A stretch of DNA of 5,156 nt, from positions 1 to 5,156 of the forward strand of contig DNSZ01000176.1 in the NCBI GenBank assembly GCA_003500165.1. The letters run 5' to 3'. Position 1 is the stretch's first letter. Each line of letters opens with the position of its first letter. This stretch comes from Paracoccaceae bacterium (GTDB taxonomy: Bacteria; Pseudomonadota; Alphaproteobacteria; Rhodobacterales; Rhodobacteraceae). Shown here piece by piece: positions 1-5,106 of the stretch. The notes below the pieces were generated by a model. It saw nothing but the letters and a program-made list of their open reading frames with translations, made no database searches and had not been told where the DNA came from. The position numbers and the translations under genes are program-made.

Positions 1-17
1 GTGTCAGCGCAAGTTGG

Positions 18-23
18 TATAAA
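18..23 (+). promoter_or_regulatory. possible -10 element ahead of the hdhA-like gene
   Basis: TATAAA lies 46 nt before the chosen start of the first dehydrogenase, in an A/T-richer patch of otherwise GC-rich DNA. A matching -35 box would fall before the first base of the window, so the promoter cannot be confirmed. It is recorded because it is the only -10-like sequence seen ahead of the gene cluster. Confidence 0.2.
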
Positions 24-69
24 TTGGCTCCGTAAGCACACCGCGAAGGCTCAGTTTCCGGAGACAGAC

Positions 70-837
70 ATGTTCGATCCAGCAAAATTCCGCCTCGACG
101 GTCAGGTGGCGCTCGTCACCGGCGCGGGCGCCGGCATCGGCCGCGGCATCGCCGAGATGTTCGCGGGCGCGGGCGCTTCCGTCGTGGTCAGCGACCTCAA
201 GAAGGAGACGGCGGACGAGGTGGCCAAGGGCATCACCGAGGCCGGCGGCAAGGCGGTGGGCCTCGCCTGCAACGTCACCAAGGAAGAAGACCTTCAGGCG
301 GCGGTGCAGGCGGCGATCGACAATTTCGGCAGCCTGTCGATCCTCGTGAACAACGCCGGCGGGGGGGGGCCCAAGCCCTTCGACATGCCGATGGACGATT
401 TCCGCTGGGCCTACGAGCTCAACGTCTTCGCGCCGTTCCGGCTCACCCAGCTCGCCGTACCCCACATGGAGAAGGCCGGCGGCGGCGCGGTGCTGAACAT
501 CTCGTCCATGTCGGCCGAGAACAAGAACGTGCGCATGGCCTCCTACTCCTCGTCGAAGGCGGCGATCAGCCACCTGACGCGCAACATCGCCTTCGACCTC
601 GGGCCGAAGAACATCCGCGTCAACGGCATCGCGCCGGGTGCGATCCGGACGGCGGCGCTGGCCACCGTGCTCACGCCGGAGGTCGAGCAGGCCATGCTCA
701 AGCACACTCCGATCAAGCGCCTCGGCGAGCCCGAGGACATCGCGGGCGCCGCGCTCTACCTCTGTTCGCCCGCGGCGGAATGGGTCAGCGGCCAGATCCT
801 GACCGTGTCCGGCGGCGGGGTGCAGGAGCTCGACTGA
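70..837 (+). CDS. hdhA: 7-alpha-hydroxysteroid dehydrogenase-like SDR
   Basis: Cytoplasmic NAD(H)-dependent classical short-chain dehydrogenase of 255 aa. It has the same length as E. coli HdhA and, from memory of that protein, aligns with no apparent gaps, sharing long blocks such as GGGGPKPFDMPM, SSKAA and the C-terminal SGQILTVSGGGVQEL. HdhA oxidises the 7-alpha-hydroxyl of bile acids to the 7-keto form. Visible motifs: TGAGAGIG nucleotide-binding loop (residues 17-24), Asp42 after the second strand (favours NAD over NADP), NNAG, and catalytic Ser146, Tyr159 and Lys163. The ATG at 70 is chosen because GGAG (60-63) sits six bases upstream and because it gives the HdhA length; the frame is open back to a GTG at base 1, but that extension has no family counterpart. 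A paralogous SDR follows after 71 nt. The family match is strong. The true substrate could be another secondary alcohol, since many HdhA-like proteins are uncharacterised. Confidence 0.93.
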   Translation: MFDPAKFRLDGQVALVTGAGAGIGRGIAEMFAGAGASVVVSDLKKETADEVAKGITEAGGKAVGLACNVTKEEDLQAAVQAAIDNFGSLSILVNNAGGGGPKPFDMPMDDFRWAYELNVFAPFRLTQLAVPHMEKAGGGAVLNISSMSAENKNVRMASYSSSKAAISHLTRNIAFDLGPKNIRVNGIAPGAIRTAALATVLTPEVEQAMLKHTPIKRLGEPEDIAGAALYLCSPAAEWVSGQILTVSGGGVQELD

Positions 838-908
838 CGTGGCGCCCGTCTCAGCGCATTGACCAAAACGGGGCCCAATCGGCCCATCCAAGATACAGGG
901 AGACCCCC

Positions 909-1700
909 ATGAGTTTCGACGCATTTGCCGATTTCCGCATGGACGGCCACAACGTCATCATCACCGGCGCCGCGCAGAACATCGGCGCGCAGATCGCCAA
1001 GACGATCTCTGCCGCTGGCGCGAAGGTCATGATCTGCGATCTGCAGGCCGAGAAGTCCGCCGACACGGCGTCGGACATCGCCAAGGAGACCGGCAACGAA
1101 GTCCATGGCATGGGCTGCGACGTGACCAAGGACGAGGACATCCAGGCCGTCGTGGACGCCGCCGCCAAGGCCTTCGGCGGCGTCTCCACCCTCATCAACA
1201 ACGTCGGCTGGGGCGCGCGCCAGCCCGACCCGGCTGCGATCTCCAGGGAAGAGTTCCTGAAGTCCTACAACTTGAACACGGTCAGCGCCTACCGGATGAG
1301 CATGGCCTGCCTGCCCTACCTGGAGAAGGCCGAGAACGCCACGATCACCAATTCCGGCTCGTTCTCTTCGGCCGTGCCGGCTTACGACATCCTGCCGTAT
1401 GGCACGGCGAAGGCGGCGCTCAACCAGATGATGGTGTCGCTGGCGCACATGCTGGCGGCCAAGGTGCGCGTCAACTCCGTCCTGATCGGGACGGTCATTA
1501 CCCCGGGATACGCCGATGCCGGCGTCACGCCCGAGATGCAGGAGAAGCTGTCGCATCCCGACAACCTCGTCGGGCGGGCGGGCAAGATGGAGGACATCGC
1601 GAACGCGATGCTCTACCTCGCCTCGCCGGCGTCGAGCTGGGTCAGCGGCCAGATCATCAACGTCCACGGCGGCGGCCACGTCACGCGGCTGTTCGGCTAG
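909..1700 (+). CDS. SDR family oxidoreductase, diverged paralogue of the upstream gene
   Basis: Cytoplasmic classical short-chain dehydrogenase of 263 aa. The ATG at 909 is preceded by GGGAGA (898-903) at good spacing. The cofactor loop reads TGAAQNIG (residues 19-26), with Asn where the upstream enzyme has the second glycine. Asp44 after the second strand suggests NAD(H). The usual NNAG is NNVG, followed by Trp-Gly. Ser151, Tyr164 and Lys168 form an intact catalytic set with the normal Ser-to-Tyr spacing of 13, so it should be active. The C-terminal part (EDIANAMLYLASPAS, then WVSGQI) closely parallels the first SDR, supporting a common origin, but the N-terminal half and substrate-side residues differ, so a different substrate or stereochemistry is likely. 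The substrate cannot be named. By neighbourhood it could act with the HdhA-like enzyme on the same compound, for example as the second half of an epimerisation; a 3-oxoacyl-ACP-reductase-like role is not excluded. Confidence 0.88.
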   Translation: MSFDAFADFRMDGHNVIITGAAQNIGAQIAKTISAAGAKVMICDLQAEKSADTASDIAKETGNEVHGMGCDVTKDEDIQAVVDAAAKAFGGVSTLINNVGWGARQPDPAAISREEFLKSYNLNTVSAYRMSMACLPYLEKAENATITNSGSFSSAVPAYDILPYGTAKAALNQMMVSLAHMLAAKVRVNSVLIGTVITPGYADAGVTPEMQEKLSHPDNLVGRAGKMEDIANAMLYLASPASSWVSGQIINVHGGGHVTRLFG

Positions 1701-1720
1701 CCCGCCGACAGGGCGCGTCC

Positions 1721-3460
1721 ATGGGCACCGGGATCCGCACCGCACTCGCTTGCGCCGTCGCCCTGATGGGAGCGGGCTTCGCCTTGCCCGCCCTGGCGCA
1801 GGACGGGATTGCATCGGGTGCTGGGCAGTATGGCCCTTCGGTGCGGCCGGTCGGGCAGGCCGCCATCGGGCTGACGATCTCGCGCGTCGAGGTCGAGATC
1901 GTCACATCAAGCGGGGACCCGGCGCGGGATCAGGCCGCGCTGCAGGCCGCCCGCGCCGCGACGGGTGTCCTTCGGGGGCGAGCGTACAGGCCCGTCCTCG
2001 TCGAAACGGCGCTCGGGTTTCTCGTGTCGGACGGCATGGTACGTTCAGCAACCCACCGCACGGCCTATGAAGGTGCGCGCGGCGCGCTTGGGGTCGTGGT
2101 TTCGCTCGATATGTCGCCCGAGCCGCCGCCAGCCCCGGCCGAGGAAGAGCTGGGCTTTCCGATCATCCACAAGGACGATCGAAGCGAGCTTACCTTCATC
2201 CTGAACGCCGGCGCCGGTGTCTATTCCGACGTCAACCCGTGGTTCGGCCAGCCGGAGCTTTTCAACGAGTTCAGCCCGATTGCCGGGCGCCTGCCGGGCA
2301 GTGGGACCACCTGGGCCGAGGCCTATCTGGAGTTCGGCATCGGCGGCGCGACGCAGATCGGCGACAGCGACTATTACCTGTTCGGCGCAGCAAGCGGTCT
2401 TTTCAGCGTCTCGCGCGGTCAGGACATCTTCACCGACGACAACCGCAATTTCCTGCACCCCGACAAGGGCTATGTCGGCCTGCTGTACGCCAATCCCGAA
2501 ACCGGGGATTCCGCGCAGCTTACCTTCGGGCGGCAGACCTGGACGCTCAACAACGGGTTCCTGATCTCGATGATCTCGGGCTCGTCGAACGCGGGCGAAC
2601 GCGGGGCGACCTTTCTCGGCCCGCGCAACACCACCGATTTTTCCGCCGTGGCCACGGGTGAGTTCGGGCGCACCCGGTTTTCGCTGTTCTATATCGACCC
2701 CGACGAGTTGGAGAACCTCGAGTCCAACACGACCTTTGCGGGCGTCAATCTGGGCTATCAATTCACCGACGCCTTCACGATGGATGCAAGCCTCATCACC
2801 ATCCCGACGTCGGACTCGACCTATCGCACGCCGGCCGGGGACACGCTGACGCGGGAAGGCACCCTGACCTGGGGCTTGCATGCGCTCTGGCGTCCGAAAA
2901 GCCCGGATCATTTCTGGGTTGAAGGCGAGGCATATACCCAGACGAACCCCAATTACGACATGCAGGCCCAGGCCTGGTACGGCACGGTGGGCTACATCTG
3001 GGACAGCCTGCCGTGGAGCCCCAGCATTTCCTACCGCTACGCCAGCTTTTCGGGCGACGACCCCGATACCGACAGGTTCGAGCGCTTCGACGGGCTGATG
3101 ACGAACGGGTTCGGAAACTGGTTGCAGGGGATGTCCTTCGGCAAGGTCTATCGCAACGGCAACCTCAACACCCACCGCATCCAGGCCAACGTCTCGCCCC
3201 GCGAGGGCATGAACCTGACCTTCAGCTGGCACCAATTGCAAGCGGACGAGTTGAACAATCTCGGCGGCAATCCGGCGCTATCCCTGCTGACCTCGCGCGA
3301 TATCGGCAACGAGTATACCGGCACCCTGCGCTGGGGCATCGACCGCAACCGTTACCTGCAGGTCGTGGCGTCGCATGCAATACCGGGACAGGCCCTGCGC
3401 AACATCGGGGCCGACAAACCATGGACCACCTTTCAAGCCAGCCTCTACGTCAGCTTCTAA
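1721..3460 (+). CDS. outer-membrane beta-barrel protein, alginate-export-porin-like, with N-terminal POTRA-like domain
   Basis: A 579-aa exported protein. Residues 1-26 are a signal peptide: an Arg near the start, a hydrophobic core, then LPALA before Gln27. Residues about 52-131 alternate strand- and helix-like segments (RVEVEIV, a helix over DQAALQAA, final GVVVSLDM), suggesting a single POTRA-like module. A proline-rich linker (133-140) leads to a region from about 155 to the end with alternating amphipathic strands, many aromatics, and a C-terminal Phe in SLYVSF, the signal recognised by the BAM complex. The stretch DRFERFDGLM, then Asn-Leu-Asn-Thr-His and a strand ending in a Trp-His-Gln-Leu motif, recalls the C-terminal half of alginate-export (AlgE-like) barrels. 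It is probably a specific outer-membrane channel, but the substrate is not evident and alginate itself is unsupported: no alginate genes are nearby. ACAGGG (1708-1713) gives the ribosome site. The gene starts 20 nt after the second SDR, pointing to co-transcription. Confidence 0.8.
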   Translation: MGTGIRTALACAVALMGAGFALPALAQDGIASGAGQYGPSVRPVGQAAIGLTISRVEVEIVTSSGDPARDQAALQAARAATGVLRGRAYRPVLVETALGFLVSDGMVRSATHRTAYEGARGALGVVVSLDMSPEPPPAPAEEELGFPIIHKDDRSELTFILNAGAGVYSDVNPWFGQPELFNEFSPIAGRLPGSGTTWAEAYLEFGIGGATQIGDSDYYLFGAASGLFSVSRGQDIFTDDNRNFLHPDKGYVGLLYANPETGDSAQLTFGRQTWTLNNGFLISMISGSSNAGERGATFLGPRNTTDFSAVATGEFGRTRFSLFYIDPDELENLESNTTFAGVNLGYQFTDAFTMDASLITIPTSDSTYRTPAGDTLTREGTLTWGLHALWRPKSPDHFWVEGEAYTQTNPNYDMQAQAWYGTVGYIWDSLPWSPSISYRYASFSGDDPDTDRFERFDGLMTNGFGNWLQGMSFGKVYRNGNLNTHRIQANVSPREGMNLTFSWHQLQADELNNLGGNPALSLLTSRDIGNEYTGTLRWGIDRNRYLQVVASHAIPGQALRNIGADKPWTTFQASLYVSF

Positions 3461-3512
3461 GGCAACCACAACGTCCCGACCGTCGCCGCCGGCCCAAATA
3501 TGAGCAGAGCAC

Positions 3513-3980
3513 ATGACAGACACGAGCCAACCGACCTTGACCCAGGCCCAGATCCTCAAGGGCGCTGCCATCAGCGGCGCGATCAATGCCGTGATCAACG
3601 GGGCGATCCAGTTCTTCCTGCTGCGGGGGTCGGGGCCGATGCCGCTGACCGTGGATTCCATCGGAACCGAGACGCACACCGTTCTCGGCTCATCCGTGCC
3701 GCTGGCCGTTTCGCTTGCGATGATCCTGACCGCGGTGGCGCACATGACGGTGAAGGTGCCCAGGAAACCCTTCGTGCCGACCACGCTGTGGCTGGTGATC
3801 AAGCACGGCCTCTTTGCCTTCGGCACGGTTGTGGCGCTGGCGGTGGTCTGGCAGCGGGTGATGGGCACCGTCGAGGTCGGGCTCGGCACGGCGGTTCTGT
3901 TGCTCTGGGTCGTCGCCGGGCTCGTTGCGGCCATCGTGAACTACATGACGATTTCCGCGATCGTGGAGAAACCGAAATGA
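3513..3980 (+). CDS. small four-helix inner-membrane protein of unknown function
   Basis: A 155-aa integral membrane protein not recognised as a named family. Four hydrophobic segments are visible at about residues 14-37, 61-81, 91-113 and 122-148. A short polar N-terminus and a Glu-Lys-Pro-Lys tail bracket them. The first helix carries repeated small residues and Asn (AISGAINAVINGA), suggesting close helix packing. A loop after helix 2 is basic (KVPRKPF), so by the positive-inside rule it and both termini probably face the cytoplasm. The ribosome site is weak (AGCAGAGC directly upstream). The gene begins 52 nt after the porin gene, and its stop codon overlaps the start of the MarC-like gene in ATGA, so the two are translationally coupled and may form a complex. 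It is a hypothetical protein with high confidence of being real. Confidence 0.8.
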   Translation: MTDTSQPTLTQAQILKGAAISGAINAVINGAIQFFLLRGSGPMPLTVDSIGTETHTVLGSSVPLAVSLAMILTAVAHMTVKVPRKPFVPTTLWLVIKHGLFAFGTVVALAVVWQRVMGTVEVGLGTAVLLLWVVAGLVAAIVNYMTISAIVEKPK

Positions 3981-4567
3981 CCGAGGTTCCCTGGGGCCAG
4001 CTCTTCGGTCTTCTGTTCATGACGATGGGGCCGATCCGCGCCATCGCGGTCTTTTCCCGCGTTGGCACGGATGATGCCCAGCCCGAGGTTAGGTCGCTCG
4101 CCAATCGTTCTGCATTGCTGGTGGCCGGAGCGTTTCTCGTCGCGATCCTGATGGGCACCGGGGCGCTCGGCGCCTGGGGGATCAGCTTCCCCGTCTTGAT
4201 CGGTGCGGGCGGCGTGGCCCTCTTCGCGCTTTCCCTGCAGACGCTGCTTGCGCCCCCGGCCTCGGGCGTCCCGCTGGACGCATCGAAGGTCGAAGCGGCG
4301 ACTGTCGCCTTCCCCGGCCTGTTCCCGCCGATTGCCGTGGTGGTCTCGCTGATCTTTGCGGTGGCCTTTCCCGGCGTCGAGACCCATCTCACGATCATCG
4401 CGATGGGCCTTGGTCTGATCGCGCTGAACTGGCTTCTGATGCTGCGCTCCAAGGCGATCCTGCGCGCCATCGGGCCCGTGCCTCTGCAGCTCTTCGGCGC
4501 TGTCTTCGGCGTTCTTCAACTCGCATTGTCGCTCCAGTTCATCCACGACGCAGCCGCAATGTTGTGA
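3977..4567 (+). CDS. marC: MarC-like (UPF0056) integral membrane protein
   Basis: A 196-aa polytopic inner-membrane protein, the usual length of the MarC family. Hydrophobic segments lie at about residues 8-29, 43-64, 68-91, 109-131, 137-156 and 170-191, giving six helices. The GISFPVLIGAGGVALFALSL segment (68-87) matches the family pattern of Gly-Ile-Ser, a short polar patch, then Gly-Gly and a hydrophobic run. The C-terminal LRSKAILRAIG and following helix to QFI also fit the family. MarC was once linked to multiple antibiotic resistance, an association later withdrawn; the biochemical role is unknown, so no substrate is proposed. The start at 3977 is supported by GTGGAGA (3963-3969), which lies inside the preceding gene, and by the ATGA overlap with that gene's stop. 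In-frame extension back to 3500 is rejected because it reads through the upstream gene in another frame. Family membership is inferred from remembered patterns. Confidence 0.8.
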   Translation: MTEVPWGQLFGLLFMTMGPIRAIAVFSRVGTDDAQPEVRSLANRSALLVAGAFLVAILMGTGALGAWGISFPVLIGAGGVALFALSLQTLLAPPASGVPLDASKVEAATVAFPGLFPPIAVVVSLIFAVAFPGVETHLTIIAMGLGLIALNWLLMLRSKAILRAIGPVPLQLFGAVFGVLQLALSLQFIHDAAAML

Positions 4568-4588
4568 AGCTGGATCGGGTGGCAGGAA

Positions 4589-4708
4589 ATGAACGCGTCT
4601 GTCCGTTCGAGAAACGCGCGGGACGCCATCCATCGCGTCTTGAAACGGGAGCCCAACGCCGGGGCCGGCAGGTCGACGGCGTCGCGGTCGGTGCGTCATG
4701 AAGAGTGA
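4589..4708 (+). CDS. possible small ORF, 39 aa, unknown; perhaps a gene remnant
   Basis: ATG at 4589 is preceded by AGGA (4584-4587), but only one base separates them, which is too close for efficient initiation. The 39-residue product is basic (many Arg, a Glu-Glu end), with no hydrophobic segment and no recognised motif. Third codon positions are mostly G or C, in keeping with the genome, and the end overlaps the next small ORF by 11 nt. It lies in the same frame as marC, just past its stop. It could be the tail of a lost larger gene. Support is weak and it may be chance. Confidence 0.2.
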   Translation: MNASVRSRNARDAIHRVLKREPNAGAGRSTASRSVRHEE

Positions 4709-4787
4709 CGAAAAGGCGAGGCTCGAGCGCGCCCGTGACGCCCTGATCGCGTTGCGGATGCAGGCAGTGTCCCAGCCCGTTGTGTAG
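4698..4787 (+). pseudogene. possible truncated small ORF, 29 aa (weakly phage gpW-like)
   Basis: It reads MKSDEKARLERARDALIAL and ends at TAG 4785-4787. The amphipathic Lys/Glu/Arg-rich helix with an ARD-A-L-I pattern resembles, in style only, the N-terminal helix of small phage head-tail joining proteins (gpW type, about 60-75 aa); this would be less than half of one. Third codon positions are G/C-rich. No good ribosome site is present. The reading stops right where the GC-rich inverted repeat of the presumed IS110 end begins, so the gene may have been truncated by the IS insertion. It is equally possible that it is not a gene. Confidence 0.25.
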
Positions 4788-4789
4788 GA

Positions 4790-4831
4790 GGCCGCGCGCG
4801 GAGCCTGCGGCGTAGCGCGAGCCGCGCGGCC
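4790..4831. repeat. perfect 9-bp GC-only inverted repeat
   Basis: GGCCGCGCG at 4790-4798 is the exact reverse complement of CGCGCGGCC at 4823-4831, with a 24-nt loop that contains a smaller nested repeat (GCGGC at 4807-4811 with GCCGC at 4821-4825, an alternative pairing). As RNA this would be a very stable hairpin at the outer edge of the presumed IS110 leader, where bridge RNAs carry a 5' stem-loop. GC-rich DNA makes chance matches likelier, but nine of nine exact with flanking structure is notable. Confidence 0.5.
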
Positions 4832-4952
4832 GTGTGTGACGCTGGCAGCCACCGTCGATCTTCGGAGATGGCGTGGATGCCGCTCTCCCCAGACGGCATC
4901 GCAATGTACCACACTTGCGGTGTTGAAACACAAGCTGAAGGAGAGGGCATCC
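4832..4952 (+). ncRNA. candidate IS110 leader RNA / bridge RNA with alternative stems
   Basis: Non-coding leader just before the transposase start. Seen directly: (A) GGCA 4844-4847 pairs with TGCC 4878-4881, CCAC 4849-4852 with GTGG 4873-4876, and ATCT 4858-4861 with AGAT 4866-4869, giving one long hairpin with an asymmetric internal loop; (C) GATGCCG 4876-4882 pairs with CGGCATC 4894-4900; (D) CGCAA 4900-4904 pairs with TTGCG 4915-4919 around a 10-nt loop. In IS110-group elements the guide (bridge) RNA is encoded in the left end upstream of the recombinase and consists of hairpins with internal guide loops; size, position and architecture fit here. The assignment is inferred. In the related IS1111 group the RNA lies downstream of the transposase, and the fragment is too short to say which group this is. 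Confidence 0.4.
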
Positions 4953-4953
4953 A
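4874..4953 (+). promoter_or_regulatory. long-range stem sequestering the transposase ribosome-binding site
   Basis: GGATGCC (4875-4881) is the exact complement of GGCATCC (4946-4952), and CTCTCC (4883-4888) of GGAGAG (4940-4945), with one bulged G at 4882: thirteen pairs, plus T4874-A4953 reaching the A of the ATG. The stem covers most of the AAGGAG ribosome site (4938-4943) and the start codon. Transcripts entering from outside would therefore be poorly translated, a protection known in other insertion sequences such as IS10, IS50 and IS200. The left arm also takes part in two competing stems, so the site could act as a switch. Confidence 0.5.
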
Positions 4954-5045
4954 TGAAAGAGCTTACCATCATCGGCGTCGATCTGGCAAAGAACGTGTTC
5001 CAGCTTCACGGGGCTGCGGCGGACGGGTCGGTCGCTTTCCGCAGA
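4953..5045 (+). pseudogene. IS110-family transposase, N-terminal fragment (31 codons) cut by an IS21-like insertion
   Basis: ATG at 4953 with AAGGAG (4938-4943) nine bases upstream. The product begins MKELTIIGVDLAKNVFQLHG, the signature N-terminus of IS110-family DEDD recombinases; Asp10 in IGVDLAK is the first acidic residue of the RuvC-like catalytic site. Family members are usually 300-400 aa, and homologues continue with a basic KL-R segment, but here homology stops after Arg31 at the exact point where TGTCA of the next element begins. The frame runs on to a TAA at 5136-5138, adding about 30 residues coded by the inserted element's end. The remaining acidic residues and the C-terminal serine domain are absent, so this piece is inactive; the rest may lie past the inserted element, beyond the window. 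Confidence 0.85.
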
Positions 5046-5050
5046 TGTCA

Positions 5051-5099
5051 ATCGGCATCCAATCGTGACCCCTTATCGGCGTCCAATATTGACCCCCTT
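5051..5099. repeat. two tandem 24-bp IS21 terminal repeats
   Basis: Copy 1 occupies 5051-5074 and copy 2 5075-5098, in direct orientation with no spacer. They agree at 20 of 24 positions; differences fall at positions 7 (A/G), 14 (C/A), 15 (G/T) and 23 (T/C). IS21-family elements carry such multiple terminal repeats as transposase binding sites. Confidence 0.8.
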
Positions 5100-5106
5100 G
5101 GAGCTG

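Larger units (their letters stand above)
4568..4952. other. 385-nt region between marC and the IS110 transposase fragment
   Basis: No confident protein gene is seen. The left part (4568-4787) holds two short overlapping ORFs with modest coding-like composition and two 5-bp inverted repeats (GAACG at 4591-4595 with CGTTC at 4604-4608; GACGC at 4622-4626 with GCGTC at 4635-4639). The right part (4788-4952) holds a dense set of inverted repeats leading into the transposase start and is probably the left end of an IS110 element. The host/IS boundary cannot be placed exactly. No strong U-tract terminator for the upstream operon is visible. Confidence 0.6.
4790..5045 (+). mobile_element. IS110-family insertion sequence, left-end remnant
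   Basis: This stretch combines a structured non-coding leader with the first 31 codons of an IS110-family transposase and is cut at 5045/5046 by another element. IS110 elements lack classical terminal inverted repeats and often make no target duplication, so the left boundary is not readable from this end alone; 4790 is chosen because the inverted repeats start there and the preceding small ORF stops at 4787. The right end and most of the transposase are beyond the window, displaced by the second insertion, or lost. Confidence 0.65.

Noticed and set aside
1..69. In-frame extension of the hdhA-like gene to a GTG at base 1
   Set aside because: It adds 23 residues absent from HdhA, while ATG 70 has a good ribosome site and gives exactly 255 aa.
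871..885. GGGCC/GGCCC 5-bp hairpin between the two SDR genes as a terminator
   Set aside because: Short stem and no following T-run; it could affect mRNA processing but there is no evidence for that.
859..887. TTGACC at 859-864 as a -35 box for a separate promoter of the second SDR
   Set aside because: No -10-like hexamer at 16-18 nt spacing (GCCCAT there), so co-transcription is preferred.
4..924. Long minus-strand open frame opposite the first dehydrogenase
   Set aside because: Shadow of a high-GC gene; the product is Arg/Gly/His-rich with no family pattern. The same applies to long minus-strand frames at 756-1814, 2045-3241 and 3941-4972.
1516..2070. Plus-strand open frame spanning the SDR/porin junction
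   Set aside because: Runs out of frame through two well-supported genes and gives a low-complexity Arg/Ser/Pro-rich product.
3500..3976. N-terminal extension of the MarC-like protein to ATG 3500
   Set aside because: It would cover the whole four-helix gene in another frame with an Asp/Arg/Gly-rich, non-membrane product; ATG 3977 has its own ribosome site.
4622..4641. GACGC/GCGTC hairpin followed by TT as the terminator of the marC operon
   Set aside because: Only five pairs and two or three T residues, weak in DNA this GC-rich.
4836..4952. Upstream extension of the IS110 transposase frame
   Set aside because: Family proteins start at the IGVDLAK region with only a few preceding residues; ATG 4953 has AAGGAG upstream and the leader is dominated by RNA structure.
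5051..5099. Tandem 24-bp units as a CRISPR array
   Set aside because: Only two abutting imperfect copies with no spacers, and fully explained as IS21 terminal repeats.
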